From Thermoplasmata archaeon (GTDB taxonomy: Archaea; Thermoplasmatota; Thermoplasmata; Sysuiplasmatales; Sysuiplasmataceae), in the NCBI GenBank assembly GCA_021796175.1, contig JAJYOM010000010.1, forward strand, positions 1-22,173: a stretch of 22,173 bases of DNA. The letters run 5' to 3'. A model generated the notes under the pieces. That model saw only the letters and a list, made by a program, of their open reading frames with translations. It did no database searches and was not told where the DNA came from. Shown piece by piece: positions 7,373 through 14,389 of this stretch (positions within the stretch are counted from its first letter, which is position 1; each line of letters opens with the position of its first letter). Made by a program: the position numbers and the translations under genes.

Positions 7373-8942
7373 GCCTGTCGCCTGAATTTCCGCCGGAAGT
7401 GTATACAAACTTTCCACCGACCATTGTGCCGATTACCGTGGGCGATGACGCAGTCTTTATGTCAATGCTGCCCTCCTCAAGGAAGACGGCGTCGGCATAT
7501 GCACCCGGCTCAAGCGTGCCTAGCACTTCCGCTTCTCCGCACGCCGCCCCGCCATTTGTCGTGTACATGGTCAATGCCGAATCGGCGTCCAGTGCCTCGC
7601 CTGCGGTTGTCTCTGCAATCTCCACTCCGGCGTGCCTGCCCCTGTCCATAGCGGTGAGTATGCCCGTCCAGGGATCAAGAGGCTCAACAGGTGAATCGCT
7701 TGAGCCTGCGACCACGAGTCCCATTTCCATGCATGTCCTGAACAGGTAGCAGTCCCTGATTCTTACACCGAGCCTTTTTCCAAGCCACCAGTCGCCAACA
7801 AGGAAGTGCGGCTGAACTGCGAGCGCGGGGCGGATACGCGAAAGCATCTCCAGTACCGCGTGCGGGGTGTAGGCCGCGTGTTCAATCCGGAGGTACTTTG
7901 ACGGTATACCGGTCTTCGAGGCGGAGCGGAGGACGTTTTCTGCAGCTCTGTCGCCGATTGCATGCACTGCAACAATCATTTTCCTCTTAACGGCCTCCCT
8001 CATCAGTTGTTCAATTTCATCATCGGTTGTCAGCTGCAGTCCGCTTGTGTCCTTATCGCTGTAGGGCGAAGAGAGCAGCGCAGTTCTTCCGCCGAATGAG
8101 CCGTCCGCGAACAGTTTTACACCGCATACCTTCACCATCTCATCTTCATTTATTTCGGGTCTTTTCACGCCTGTCGCGAGGAATGCGTCCTTCGACAGGA
8201 AGAACCTCACCCTGCACTTCAACTCGCCCCTTTTCTCCAACGAGTTGACAGCACTGAGTTCAGCAGGATCGGCATTCATCGCAACAAGGGTAGTGAGTCC
8301 CCTTGATATTGCATATTCAACCGTCCTGCGGACTGCGCCGTCAACCTGTCCGCGTGTCAGTTCTTCCTCTATGGGATAGATGTACCTCTCAATCGCTGTA
8401 TCGAAGAACATGCCGTCAGGTCTCCCGCTGCTATCCCTTCCAATGATCCCGCCCGGCGGATCCGGTGTTTCGGCAGTGACGCCTGCACGTTCAATTACGT
8501 GCGAATTCACAACGGCAACATGCGAGCAGTACCTGTAAAGTATCATCGGCCCCTCCGATGAAACTGCGTCAAGATCTGCAGCAGAAGGGTACCGTCCCCC
8601 TTCGAACAGTTCCTGGTCCCAGCCACTCGCCACTGCAAAACCTTTTTCGCTCACCATTTTACCAGCCTTCATTGCAATTTCGGCTGCACTTCTGGAGCCC
8701 CTGAGGTCTGAAGACAGCATGTTCATGCCCGTTGCAGCCAGATGCACATGCGAATCTATCAACCCAGGCACGACCGTGCCATTGCCTGTATACAGCGTTC
8801 GGGCGCATTTCCAGCCATTCTGTGCGTCGCTCAGGTCCCCGGCGAAAAGCACGCGGCCGTTCCCGATTACGATCGCCCCGACATGGCGCCTGCCTGTGAA
8901 TATGCTGCCGTGCAGAAGCATATCGCCATATTCCATTTTCAT
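7362..8942 (-). CDS. YtcJ-like metal-dependent amidohydrolase (amidohydrolase 3 family)
   Basis: A 526-residue protein of the amidohydrolase superfamily, YtcJ/AepA-like group, which hydrolyses C-N bonds of amides or cyclic ureas; the substrate is unknown. Seen: an N-terminal composite beta domain (5-58), metal motif GLIDSHVHL (H65, H67), the YtcJ signature VKLFADGSFGGRTALL (275-290), VHAIGDRAAENVL (H327), RIEHAAYTP (H355), and SSDSPVEPLDPWTGI with the probable catalytic Asp416, then the C-terminal beta strands GTLEPGAYADAVFLE. It starts 8 bases after the purM stop on the same strand, so it is probably co-transcribed with purM. A second ATG at 8936 could be the real start. The 3' end overlaps the Usp gene by 11 bp. 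Confidence 0.9.
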   Translation of the reverse strand: MKMEYGDMLLHGSIFTGRRHVGAIVIGNGRVLFAGDLSDAQNGWKCARTLYTGNGTVVPGLIDSHVHLAATGMNMLSSDLRGSRSAAEIAMKAGKMVSEKGFAVASGWDQELFEGGRYPSAADLDAVSSEGPMILYRYCSHVAVVNSHVIERAGVTAETPDPPGGIIGRDSSGRPDGMFFDTAIERYIYPIEEELTRGQVDGAVRRTVEYAISRGLTTLVAMNADPAELSAVNSLEKRGELKCRVRFFLSKDAFLATGVKRPEINEDEMVKVCGVKLFADGSFGGRTALLSSPYSDKDTSGLQLTTDDEIEQLMREAVKRKMIVAVHAIGDRAAENVLRSASKTGIPSKYLRIEHAAYTPHAVLEMLSRIRPALAVQPHFLVGDWWLGKRLGVRIRDCYLFRTCMEMGLVVAGSSDSPVEPLDPWTGILTAMDRGRHAGVEIAETTAGEALDADSALTMYTTNGGAACGEAEVLGTLEPGAYADAVFLEEGSIDIKTASSPTVIGTMVGGKFVYTSGGNSGDRLSG

Positions 8943-8950
8943 CCTGCTCT

Positions 8951-9976
8951 TCAGTATCTGTCGAAGTTCAGTCCATGCTCCTCTACTTCAACGCCTTTTC
9001 CGCTTTCCACATGTCCTATGACCCATGCCTTCATGCGATGCATCGCGAGCGTCCTGCACACCGCGTCGCCCTCGCCCTTTGCTGTTACTATGACAAAGCC
9101 CACACCCATGTTGAATGTCTGGTACATCTCCCCGGCATCAACGTTTCCAAGTCCGGATATGAATTCGAATATTCGGGGTGTCCTGGGCAGGCTGTTTATC
9201 AGGAATTTTACATTTCCGTTCAGCCTGATTATGTTCCTGAAGCCGCCGCCAGTTATGTTTGCAAGACCTGTGACCCTGTGCTTCCCCAGGACATCGAGGA
9301 CCGGCCTGACATAGATTGCCGTTGGCTTCAGCAGCTCCTTTCCAAGAGTGCCCCCGCCGAATTTTGCATCCAGGGATGTGCCTGTCTCATCGAGAAGCTT
9401 TCTTATCAGCGTGTAGCCATTGGAGTGAATTCCGCTGCTGGAGATGCCGACAATGTCATTGCCTGTCCTGATGCCCCTGCCCGTCACGACCTTCTTTCTG
9501 TCAACAACACCCAGGCAGCTCGCGGAAATATCGACACCGTTCACCATGTCCCTCAGGACTGCGACCTCGCCTCCAACGATCTCGGCGTTCGCCTGCGCAG
9601 CGCCTCTGTTGAGACCCCTTCCTATCTCGGAGGCTATTCCTGTATCCGGGAACGGCAGTGCTATGTAGTCAACGAGCGCGAGCGGCTCCGCACCGACGCA
9701 TATGGTGTCATTGACATTCATTGCGACGCAATCTATGCCGACTGTGCCCCACTTGCCCAGCCTGGCCGCGATCAGCAGCTTTGATCCGACGCCGTCGGTG
9801 CCGAGAGTCAGCAGCCTATCACCGAACGGTATGGTGGAAGTGAAATGACCGACACCGACCGGTGCTTTTCTCCCCTTTCTCCTGTATCGCAACTCCGAAA
9901 CGAGCAGCTCAATGAAATGCGATTTCAGGTCAATGTCGACTCCAGACGAAGCGTAGGTTATTCCATCGACCTTCAT
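8951..9976 (-). CDS. purM: Phosphoribosylformylglycinamidine cyclo-ligase (AIR synthase) PurM
   Basis: A 341-residue enzyme for the fifth step of purine synthesis: FGAM + ATP to AIR. Seen: the start MKVDGITYASSGVDID (typical Y..AGVDI), GTDGVGSK (59-66), DCVAMNVNDTICVGAEPL (82-99), GEVAVLRDM, GRGIRTGNDIVGISSSGIHSNGYTLIRK, THITGGG-like NITGGGFRNI, MYQTFNMGVGFVI. Length is normal (about 345). A TATA-like ATTTATTCA on the minus strand near 10000-10008 is about 27 bp before the ATG, so the mRNA is probably leaderless. It is followed at 8 bases by the amidohydrolase gene. No other pur gene is in the window. Confidence 0.96.
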   Translation of the reverse strand: MKVDGITYASSGVDIDLKSHFIELLVSELRYRRKGRKAPVGVGHFTSTIPFGDRLLTLGTDGVGSKLLIAARLGKWGTVGIDCVAMNVNDTICVGAEPLALVDYIALPFPDTGIASEIGRGLNRGAAQANAEIVGGEVAVLRDMVNGVDISASCLGVVDRKKVVTGRGIRTGNDIVGISSSGIHSNGYTLIRKLLDETGTSLDAKFGGGTLGKELLKPTAIYVRPVLDVLGKHRVTGLANITGGGFRNIIRLNGNVKFLINSLPRTPRIFEFISGLGNVDAGEMYQTFNMGVGFVIVTAKGEGDAVCRTLAMHRMKAWVIGHVESGKGVEVEEHGLNFDRY

Positions 9977-9998
9977 GGACCGGCTATTCCCGGTGGAT

Positions 9999-10010
9999 GA
10001 ATAAATGCTT
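9999..10010 (-). promoter_or_regulatory. TATA box of purM
   Basis: Minus strand AAGCATTTATTC, centred about 27 bp upstream of the purM ATG at 9976, with no room for a ribosome-binding site. It lies between purM and the end of the HAD gene, so purM has its own promoter. Confidence 0.5.
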
Positions 10011-10019
10011 TCACAGGCA

Positions 10020-10628
10020 TCAGGGCAAAGCTGTCAGACCGTTAATGGACAGATCCCTCTTCAGCTGTTCGCAGTTGCTGAAGAGTATGGACTGTATGCC
10101 GATCCTTCCCGCTTCCTCCACATTTTCCTTCCTGTCATCTATGAAGAGGGACTCTGATGCATCCACGCCCTCCTTTCTCAGCGCAATTGCAAATATGGCA
10201 GCATCGGGCTTGACTACCGAGCAGGAATAGGAAAGTATGGCGTCATCGAACATGCCTGCCAGGCGGTACTTCTCGTCCAGCAGCCTCCAGGTGTATTCAG
10301 GCATGTTGCTCAGCGCGACTAGTCTCACACCGTTCTTCCGGCTGACTTCCTTCACAAGTGAGCAAACATCACTCTTAAGTGAGAGGCTCTCCATGTGCAT
10401 TGCCTCGAAATGTTCGAAGTCCACCTGAATTCCAAGGTCTGAAATGACTCGCGCATGGAATGATCTGAAGTCGATATCTCCCCTGTCGAGGTAAACTGCC
10501 TCCCGGACGAACGCAGCCATCGCTGTGGCCTCCGGTATGCCGAACATACTGTTCAGGCCAGCCGACATTGTCCTGTATGGATTGTCGCAGCACACACCGC
10601 CGATATCAGTGAAGAGAACCTTGATCAT
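10020..10628 (-). CDS. HAD-superfamily hydrolase (YihX-like, subfamily IA)
   Basis: A 202-residue phosphatase-type HAD protein. Seen in order: motif I FTDIGGV with the nucleophile Asp8, an alpha-helical cap (about 17-85), motif II ALSNMP (Ser107), motif III Lys140 in VVKPD, and motif IV FIDDRKENV (Asp164, Asp165) followed by GIQSILF. Position +2 after the nucleophile is Gly10 rather than the usual general-acid Asp; this DxG form is common in the YihX (glucose-1-phosphatase-like) branch, so it need not mean loss of activity. The substrate is unknown. The gene ends 43 bp before purM and has a divergent neighbour at 10778. Confidence 0.85.
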   Translation of the reverse strand: MIKVLFTDIGGVCCDNPYRTMSAGLNSMFGIPEATAMAAFVREAVYLDRGDIDFRSFHARVISDLGIQVDFEHFEAMHMESLSLKSDVCSLVKEVSRKNGVRLVALSNMPEYTWRLLDEKYRLAGMFDDAILSYSCSVVKPDAAIFAIALRKEGVDASESLFIDDRKENVEEAGRIGIQSILFSNCEQLKRDLSINGLTALP

Positions 10629-10750
10629 CTGTGCATCATCTCAAGCAGGCACCTGGTTTCAAAATTGATTGTCTGAATAAAGCTTTCTACGGTAGCTGAT
10701 AAATTCCAGCGCTCAGAGTTTCGGCGGCAGATAATCTTCGAAGAAGGTTG

Positions 10751-10758
10751 AAATAAGC
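10751..10758 (+). promoter_or_regulatory. TATA-like box of the membrane protein at 10778
   Basis: AAATAAGC centred about 24 bp before the ATG at 10778, consistent with a leaderless mRNA. Confidence 0.4.
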
Positions 10759-10777
10759 ATGTAAGGGCTGATGCTGC

Positions 10778-11266
10778 ATGAACCGGCGCCTTCGACAGCT
10801 GGTTGTTCTCGCGACAGGCAGGTCAGAGACGCTGAACGGCTATACGGCAGGAATATCGATAATCGCACTTTCCATCATCGCCTCAACGGTGCCGCCTTCA
10901 CTTTTCCCTCCTGTTCCGTTTCTCCAGCTTCTTCTGTCCAACTACCCGTTCCTTGTACTCGCCGCCATTTCCGGCGGGTGCATACTGCTTGCAAGAACAA
11001 CCATCTCCTTCTCTGCCGGCAGCATTCACCACCTGATGCTCTTTTCCCTCCTGGCCCTTGCACTATCGGTCCCGGCGTATATTGCCGGAATACTTGCAGG
11101 CAGCATGTACAACGCGGCCGAAGTCTATTCATTATTCAACCCGTCCGTACTTCTGTCGATTTCACTCGTGCTGACTTCCGCATTTGTGGTCACTCATGCA
11201 GCCAGGCTCACTTTCATGAAAAGGGCGATGCTTGCAGACAGCTCCCCGGCGGAGAACAGGGTGTGA
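10778..11266 (+). CDS. Hypothetical four-helix membrane protein
   Basis: A 162-residue protein that I do not recognise. After a basic N-terminus (RRLRQLV) it has four hydrophobic segments at about 22-38, 45-69, 85-108 and 122-143, with a charged C-terminus (KRAMLADSSPAENRV). The basic N-terminus points to a cytoplasmic start and an even number of membrane passes. The second segment contains SGGCILLARTT. It starts at ATG 10778, about 24 bp after an AT-rich box, and ends 59 bp before rlmE on the same strand. The overlapping frame starting at 10771 is rejected because it lacks membrane-protein character and runs past the rlmE promoter. No function is assigned. Confidence 0.65.
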   Translation: MNRRLRQLVVLATGRSETLNGYTAGISIIALSIIASTVPPSLFPPVPFLQLLLSNYPFLVLAAISGGCILLARTTISFSAGSIHHLMLFSLLALALSVPAYIAGILAGSMYNAAEVYSLFNPSVLLSISLVLTSAFVVTHAARLTFMKRAMLADSSPAENRV

Positions 11267-11325
11267 AACTGCGCCGACAGCGGAAAGTTATTCTATCTCG
11301 CGCCGTGTGCTGTAGCTGAGCAGAC

Positions 11326-11928
11326 TTGACGAAGCGCTGGATGAAGGAAAAGAAGCGTGAACACTACTACCTGAAGGCAAAGCATGAAAACTACAGGAGC
11401 AGGGCCGCGTACAAACTTCAGCAGCTCCAGGATAAATTCCAGGTACTCGGCGAGGGAATGAGTTGCCTAGATCTCGGTGCGGCACCAGGTGGATGGTTGC
11501 AGGTTGAAGCACTCATTGCCGGCCCGGGCGGCAGAGTCTTCGGTATAGATATTTCATCGATTCGTCCCGTTGAAGGTGTCACAGTTATGAGGGGGGATGT
11601 CACTTCGCCGGATGTTGTGGATAAGCTGATCCGGATGACGGGAGGACCGGTGGACGTGATACTCTCGGACATGTCTCCCGACATAAGCGGCAATTACAGC
11701 CTTGATCATGCCCGGTCCGTTGATCTTGTCAGGACAGCACTGGTTGTGGCGGGCAGGATGCTCAGGGACGGAGGCAACTTTGTCGCGAAGCTGTTCGATG
11801 GTGAATTGACTGGAACACTTCTGGCGGATGTCAGGGAGTTGTTCCAGTCTGCCCGGCTGTCCAAGCCGGAGGCTAGCAGGAAACAGAGTTCCGAGGTGTA
11901 CATTGTAGCGAAGGGTTTCAGGAAATGA
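11326..11928 (+). CDS. rlmE: FtsJ/RlmE-family 2'-O-ribose RNA methyltransferase
   Basis: A 200-residue SAM-dependent methyltransferase of the RlmE (FtsJ/RrmJ) family, which in bacteria methylates the 2'-O of a uridine in the A-loop of 23S rRNA. Seen: YRSRAAYKL (catalytic Lys30), SAM-binding CLDLGAAPGGWLQV (48-60), GIDIS (73-77), LSDMSPDISG (Asp115), FVAKLFDG (Lys155) and SSEVYIVAKGF (Glu190). The K-D-K-E tetrad has spacings of 85, 40 and 35 residues, almost the same as E. coli RlmE (86, 40, 35). The start is TTG 11326; the alternative ATG at 11341 would remove MTKRW, and upstream there is no ATG. An AT-rich box at 11285-11294 fits a short leader. The exact target in archaea is inferred from the family. 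Confidence 0.93.
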   Translation: MTKRWMKEKKREHYYLKAKHENYRSRAAYKLQQLQDKFQVLGEGMSCLDLGAAPGGWLQVEALIAGPGGRVFGIDISSIRPVEGVTVMRGDVTSPDVVDKLIRMTGGPVDVILSDMSPDISGNYSLDHARSVDLVRTALVVAGRMLRDGGNFVAKLFDGELTGTLLADVRELFQSARLSKPEASRKQSSEVYIVAKGFRK

Positions 11929-11939
11929 AGTTCCAGGGT

Positions 11940-11957
11940 CATGGCCAGCGGGCCATG
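11940..11957 (+). terminator. Perfect hairpin after rlmE
   Basis: CATGGCC-AGCG-GGCCATG: a 7 bp perfect stem with a 4-nt loop, starting 12 bases after the rlmE stop, in the 123 bp between convergent genes. No U-tract follows, so termination is uncertain; it may only be a 3' stabilising structure. Confidence 0.35.
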
Positions 11958-12051
11958 CAGGCAACATCCGTCCCGCACTCCCGGGAATCCTGTCCCTCCC
12001 TGCCATATGTGTGTTTGCCCTAGCAATGTGCGGGCCCGCCTGCGATCGCAA

Positions 12052-12525
12052 TCACTTCAGCTTCGCGAGCTCCTTCTTTATCTCATCGAAGTTGGGAAGT
12101 ATTCCCGGATTCTCTGTGACCCACCTGTACCTGATTTTGCCGGTTCTGTCTATAATGAAAACGGACCTCTTTGCAATTCCGCGCAGTCCGAACTTTTCTT
12201 CATAGCTCACACCATAGAGCTTTGCAACACTGTGGTCATAGTCGCTCAGCAGATCGAATTTTATCCCGTTTGCCTTCCTGAAGGCATCATGTGCAAAATA
12301 ACTGTCACCGCTGATTCCAACAACTTTTGCGCCAAGCTCGTTGAATTCCCTGAGTCCGTCACTGAATGTGCAGAGTTCGTTTGTGCATACAGACGTGAAA
12401 TCGCCCGGGTAGAATGCCAATATCAGGTTTCCGGATGCGGTGAGCTCTTTCAGCGACAGGTTACTGTCAACAGCTTTCGGCAGTTTGAATTCAGGTGCGG
12501 CGTCTCCAACTTTCAGTTCGGTCAT
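12052..12525 (-). CDS. bcp: Peroxiredoxin, Bcp/PrxQ type
   Basis: A 157-residue thiol peroxidase that reduces H2O2 and organic hydroperoxides. Seen: VGDAAPEFKLP (6-16), FYPGDFTSVCTNELCTF (38-54) with peroxidatic Cys47 and a second Cys52 five residues later, the spacing of the resolving Cys in atypical 2-Cys Bcp enzymes, then GISGDSYFAHDAFRKANGIKF and LLSDYDHSVAKLYGV, and AKRSVFIIDRTGKIRY. Length is typical (about 155). It is on the opposite strand to rlmE, and is followed on its left by the 123 bp convergent gap. An AT-rich stretch at 12551-12565 is about 30 bp upstream of the ATG. Confidence 0.95.
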   Translation of the reverse strand: MTELKVGDAAPEFKLPKAVDSNLSLKELTASGNLILAFYPGDFTSVCTNELCTFSDGLREFNELGAKVVGISGDSYFAHDAFRKANGIKFDLLSDYDHSVAKLYGVSYEEKFGLRGIAKRSVFIIDRTGKIRYRWVTENPGILPNFDEIKKELAKLK

Positions 12526-12651
12526 TATTAGCAGCCTCGGTTTTCTAATGGTATTTGTTAATTAAGCCTTGCTGATGTTGCCTTCGCTACAAAGACTGTC
12601 CCGGGCAGCCTCTGTTCTGGGGATTTCCGCCTGATCCATAAATTCCCTAAA

Positions 12652-13608
12652 TCATTTCTTGTTATCCTGCCTCAGGGCTGCTATTGTCTTCATTACAGTC
12701 TGAAGCACATCGCTCCTCACGGGCTCTTCCATCAGTTCCTTTGAGAAGACGTCTACGGACAGCACATATGTGTTCAGGGTGGTTTCCGAAACTCTTACAT
12801 CAGGCACAGTTCCGGCCAGAACGCGCGGAAGGGCCGAGACTGCAGTTTTTACAGCCTCTATTGTCCTATCAGGATCTAAAGTCTTTTCCACTTCGTACTT
12901 CGTTCTCACTTTTAGTTTTTCAGCTCTCGAATTTATCAGGAGCATTGCCTGGAAGAATATTCCAGCTGGTATCTTTACCCCCCTTCCATCGTCGAGAACC
13001 ATGCTCACATAGAGGAAGCCGACGTATTCAACTATCCCTGTGAAACCGTTGACCAGAAAATCATTGGAGTAGAACTTCGGGGGATACGAGGGGGCTACGA
13101 CCCCGTACTGCCATGTAGCAAACGTTATTCTCTCCCCCGCGCTCACAGGCCGCGCGAGCACAAGTATCAGGCCGGCGAAGAAATTGGCCAGCACTGTCTG
13201 GGAAGCCAGCCCGAGCACCAGTCCGGTGAACGCGCTGCCCACAAGGAGCCCCTCCAGATTGAGCTTCAGTATGCCCAGCACTGCAAACGACAGTGCCACA
13301 TATGCAGCGAGTGAGAATGCATACTTGATAGGGACTGTTTTTGATTTGCCTATTCTCGGTGTCAGCAGATCGGTTATCAGCCTCGACAGAAGCGTTATGA
13401 ACGCGTAGCCAACGACCAGGACGATGACCGCGAATATTGACGTCTCATACGGTATGAGAGTGGTCGAATAGGGGGTGAGTATGAACTTATTGAGTATCAA
13501 ATCAAAAATATACAGCAGTATGGCAACTATGACAATCAGTAAGACGATGCGGGCGGCTGGCCTCGCTCCTCCATTCTTTGCCCCGCTGTTGGATGCCATA
13601 CCGTTCAT
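12652..13608 (-). CDS. MscS-family mechanosensitive ion channel
   Basis: A 318-residue protein with three transmembrane segments (about 20-40, 57-79, 95-116), then the Gly/Ala-rich pore helix GSAFTGLVLGLASQTVLANFFAGLILVLARPVSAGERI (124-161) that defines the MscS family, and a C-terminal beta/alpha domain. Such channels release solutes on hypo-osmotic shock. Two oddities: about 25 residues (164-188, rich in Tyr/Pro) are inserted between the pore helix and the beta domain, and the usual IPN of the beta domain is IPA (residues 213-215). The start ATG 13608 has AGGGAG a few bases upstream and a TATATAA-type box (GGTTATATCGGG on the minus strand, near 13640-13651). MASNS at 13599 is a possible later start. 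Its neighbourhood to Kdp genes suggests nothing direct, but both act in osmotic balance. Confidence 0.92.
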   Translation of the reverse strand: MNGMASNSGAKNGGARPAARIVLLIVIVAILLYIFDLILNKFILTPYSTTLIPYETSIFAVIVLVVGYAFITLLSRLITDLLTPRIGKSKTVPIKYAFSLAAYVALSFAVLGILKLNLEGLLVGSAFTGLVLGLASQTVLANFFAGLILVLARPVSAGERITFATWQYGVVAPSYPPKFYSNDFLVNGFTGIVEYVGFLYVSMVLDDGRGVKIPAGIFFQAMLLINSRAEKLKVRTKYEVEKTLDPDRTIEAVKTAVSALPRVLAGTVPDVRVSETTLNTYVLSVDVFSKELMEEPVRSDVLQTVMKTIAALRQDNKK

Positions 13609-13640
13609 GCACTCCCTATGGTCCAGACCGCTGACGCACC

Positions 13641-13650
13641 CGATATAACC
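13641..13650 (-). promoter_or_regulatory. TATA box of the MscS gene
   Basis: Minus strand GGTTATATCG, about 37 bp upstream of the ATG at 13608. It gives a leader of about 10 nt that contains the AGGGAG ribosome-binding sequence. Confidence 0.45.
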
Positions 13651-13723
13651 CGGGACGCCGCGCAGCCGATGTCAGGAGCTGAACAGCTACTGTGCAATAA
13701 CTTTTCGCATTCATGCCGAAATT

Positions 13724-13762
13724 ATCACTACACTTTCCCGGAGTGGTGATGTCCCACTTTCC
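13724..13762 (+). repeat. Overlapping inverted and direct repeats upstream of the small charged gene
   Basis: ATCACTAC (13724-13731) and GTGGTGAT (13743-13750) form an inverted repeat with one mismatch. AGTGG (13742-13746) can instead pair with CCACT (13754-13758). CACTTTCC also occurs twice in direct orientation (13731-13738 and 13755-13762). The cluster lies just upstream of the TATA box of the gene at 13813 and so could bind a regulator. Confidence 0.4.
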
Positions 13763-13772
13763 AACCATGCAA

Positions 13773-13782
13773 AAGTTTAAAC
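13773..13782 (+). promoter_or_regulatory. TATA box of the small charged gene
   Basis: AAGTTTAAAC, which would start transcription near 13800-13804. An A-rich BRE-like GCAAA lies just before it. Confidence 0.5.
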
Positions 13783-13788
13783 AAAGCT

Positions 13789-13807
13789 ACTGTTGTTCTT
13801 CAACAGT
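13789..13807 (+). promoter_or_regulatory. Perfect palindrome over the predicted transcription start (candidate operator)
   Basis: ACTGTTG-N5-CAACAGT: 7 bp perfect arms with a 5-nt spacer, placed from about -14 to +5 relative to the start predicted by the TATA box. A repressor bound here would block initiation. As RNA only the second half would be transcribed, so a DNA operator is more likely than an mRNA hairpin. Confidence 0.5.
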
Positions 13808-13812
13808 ACAAG

Positions 13813-14079
13813 GTGTTCAATTTGCCGTCTGAGAAGGAAACACAATTCGAAAAGCTCTGGGAAGGCGAAACGCCTTCGGGCAAGAATGAGACAAAGGCAT
13901 TACAGTTCAGGCAGAAGATGAGTATGGCTCTCGTACAGAAGGGCGCCCCATTCAACAAGGACAACGCCAAGCTCTACTGGATGGGCAAGCTACATGTTCA
14001 GAGAGAGGCAATGGGATCTGACGACAGGGAATTCAGAGGAAGGAAGGACGAGGAACGGCAGGACAGGCGCGGAAGGTAA
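13813..14079 (+). CDS. Hypothetical small, highly charged protein
   Basis: An 85-88 residue hydrophilic protein that I do not recognise. It is predicted helical, with charged repeats (EKETQFEKLWEGE; KNETKALQFRQKMSMALVQKG; AKLYWMGKLHVQREAM) and a C-terminal tail of almost only Arg, Lys, Asp, Glu and Gly (about 70-88), which may be disordered or bind nucleic acid. There is no membrane segment and no Cys. The start can be GTG 13813 or TTG 13822. AAGGTG at 13810-13815 is a good ribosome-binding sequence for the TTG, 6 bases away, whereas it overlaps the GTG, so the TTG (85 aa) is slightly favoured. It sits alone behind a strong-looking TATA box and a palindromic operator candidate. Its function is unknown. 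Confidence 0.6.
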   Translation: MFNLPSEKETQFEKLWEGETPSGKNETKALQFRQKMSMALVQKGAPFNKDNAKLYWMGKLHVQREAMGSDDREFRGRKDEERQDRRGR

Positions 14080-14133
14080 GTCTGGCATTCATCTGCGCTG
14101 CCGAATCACACTGCGGATAATTTGCATGATCAC

Positions 14134-14143
14134 TTTTTATAAC
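14134..14143 (+). promoter_or_regulatory. TATA box before the 39-codon ORF
   Basis: TTTTTATAAC, a close match to the archaeal consensus. Transcription would start near 14163-14166, about 11 bases before the TTG at 14176. Confidence 0.5.
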
Positions 14144-14175
14144 GTCCCCGCAGTTGTTATATCAAGTGTTGAAAA

Positions 14176-14295
14176 TTGACAGAGAACGAAAGACTGAGGA
14201 TGCGCTATCTGCTGAAATCCGTTTTGAATGTGGACATTCAGGCTATAGTTGACAAAACAATAAGGGACATGGACTACCAGGTCCTTTACTACTGA
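14176..14295 (+). CDS. Possible small protein of 39 aa
   Basis: TTG 14176 to TGA 14295 encodes 39 residues (MTENERLRMRYLLKSVLNVD..., ending DMDYQVLYY). It is amphipathic-helical in pattern, with the hydrophobic residues of LRMRYLLKSVLNVDIQAIV spaced 3-4 apart. Support: a good TATA box at the right distance and a hydrophilic/hydrophobic balance typical of a real short protein. Against: no clear ribosome-binding site and no recognised family. A competing 27-codon frame from GTG 14167 looks less protein-like. The rest of the 310 bp between 14079 and 14390 shows nothing else. Confidence 0.4.
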   Translation: MTENERLRMRYLLKSVLNVDIQAIVDKTIRDMDYQVLYY

Positions 14296-14389
14296 CAGTC
14301 CCGCCCCTGATTTCTGAAATGTTTAGTGGAGACTGCAACGGCACTTTTGCGCGCCTGCGATCTCCATCCTGCTCTTTACACAATGTGTT

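Noticed and set aside
8975..9784. 269-codon open frame on the plus strand inside purM
   Set aside because: Antisense to conserved PurM sequence, rich in Cys/His/Arg, no recognisable domain.
10020..10628. HAD protein as an inactive pseudo-enzyme because of Gly at the second motif I position
   Set aside because: The nucleophile Asp8 and motifs II-IV are intact, and DxG is a usual form in the YihX branch.
10771..11319. 182-codon frame overlapping the four-helix membrane protein
   Set aside because: Cys/Arg/His-rich, no membrane segments, and runs over the promoter of rlmE; the other frame has clear hydrophobic periodicity.
11554..12051. 165-codon minus-strand frame across the rlmE 3' end and intergenic region
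   Set aside because: Mostly antisense to rlmE catalytic motifs; no promoter or family support.
12570..12634. Possible C/D box sRNA between the peroxiredoxin and MscS genes
   Set aside because: A CTGATG and a CTGA lie about 60 nt apart, but box C does not match RUGAUGA and no internal C'/D' pair was found.
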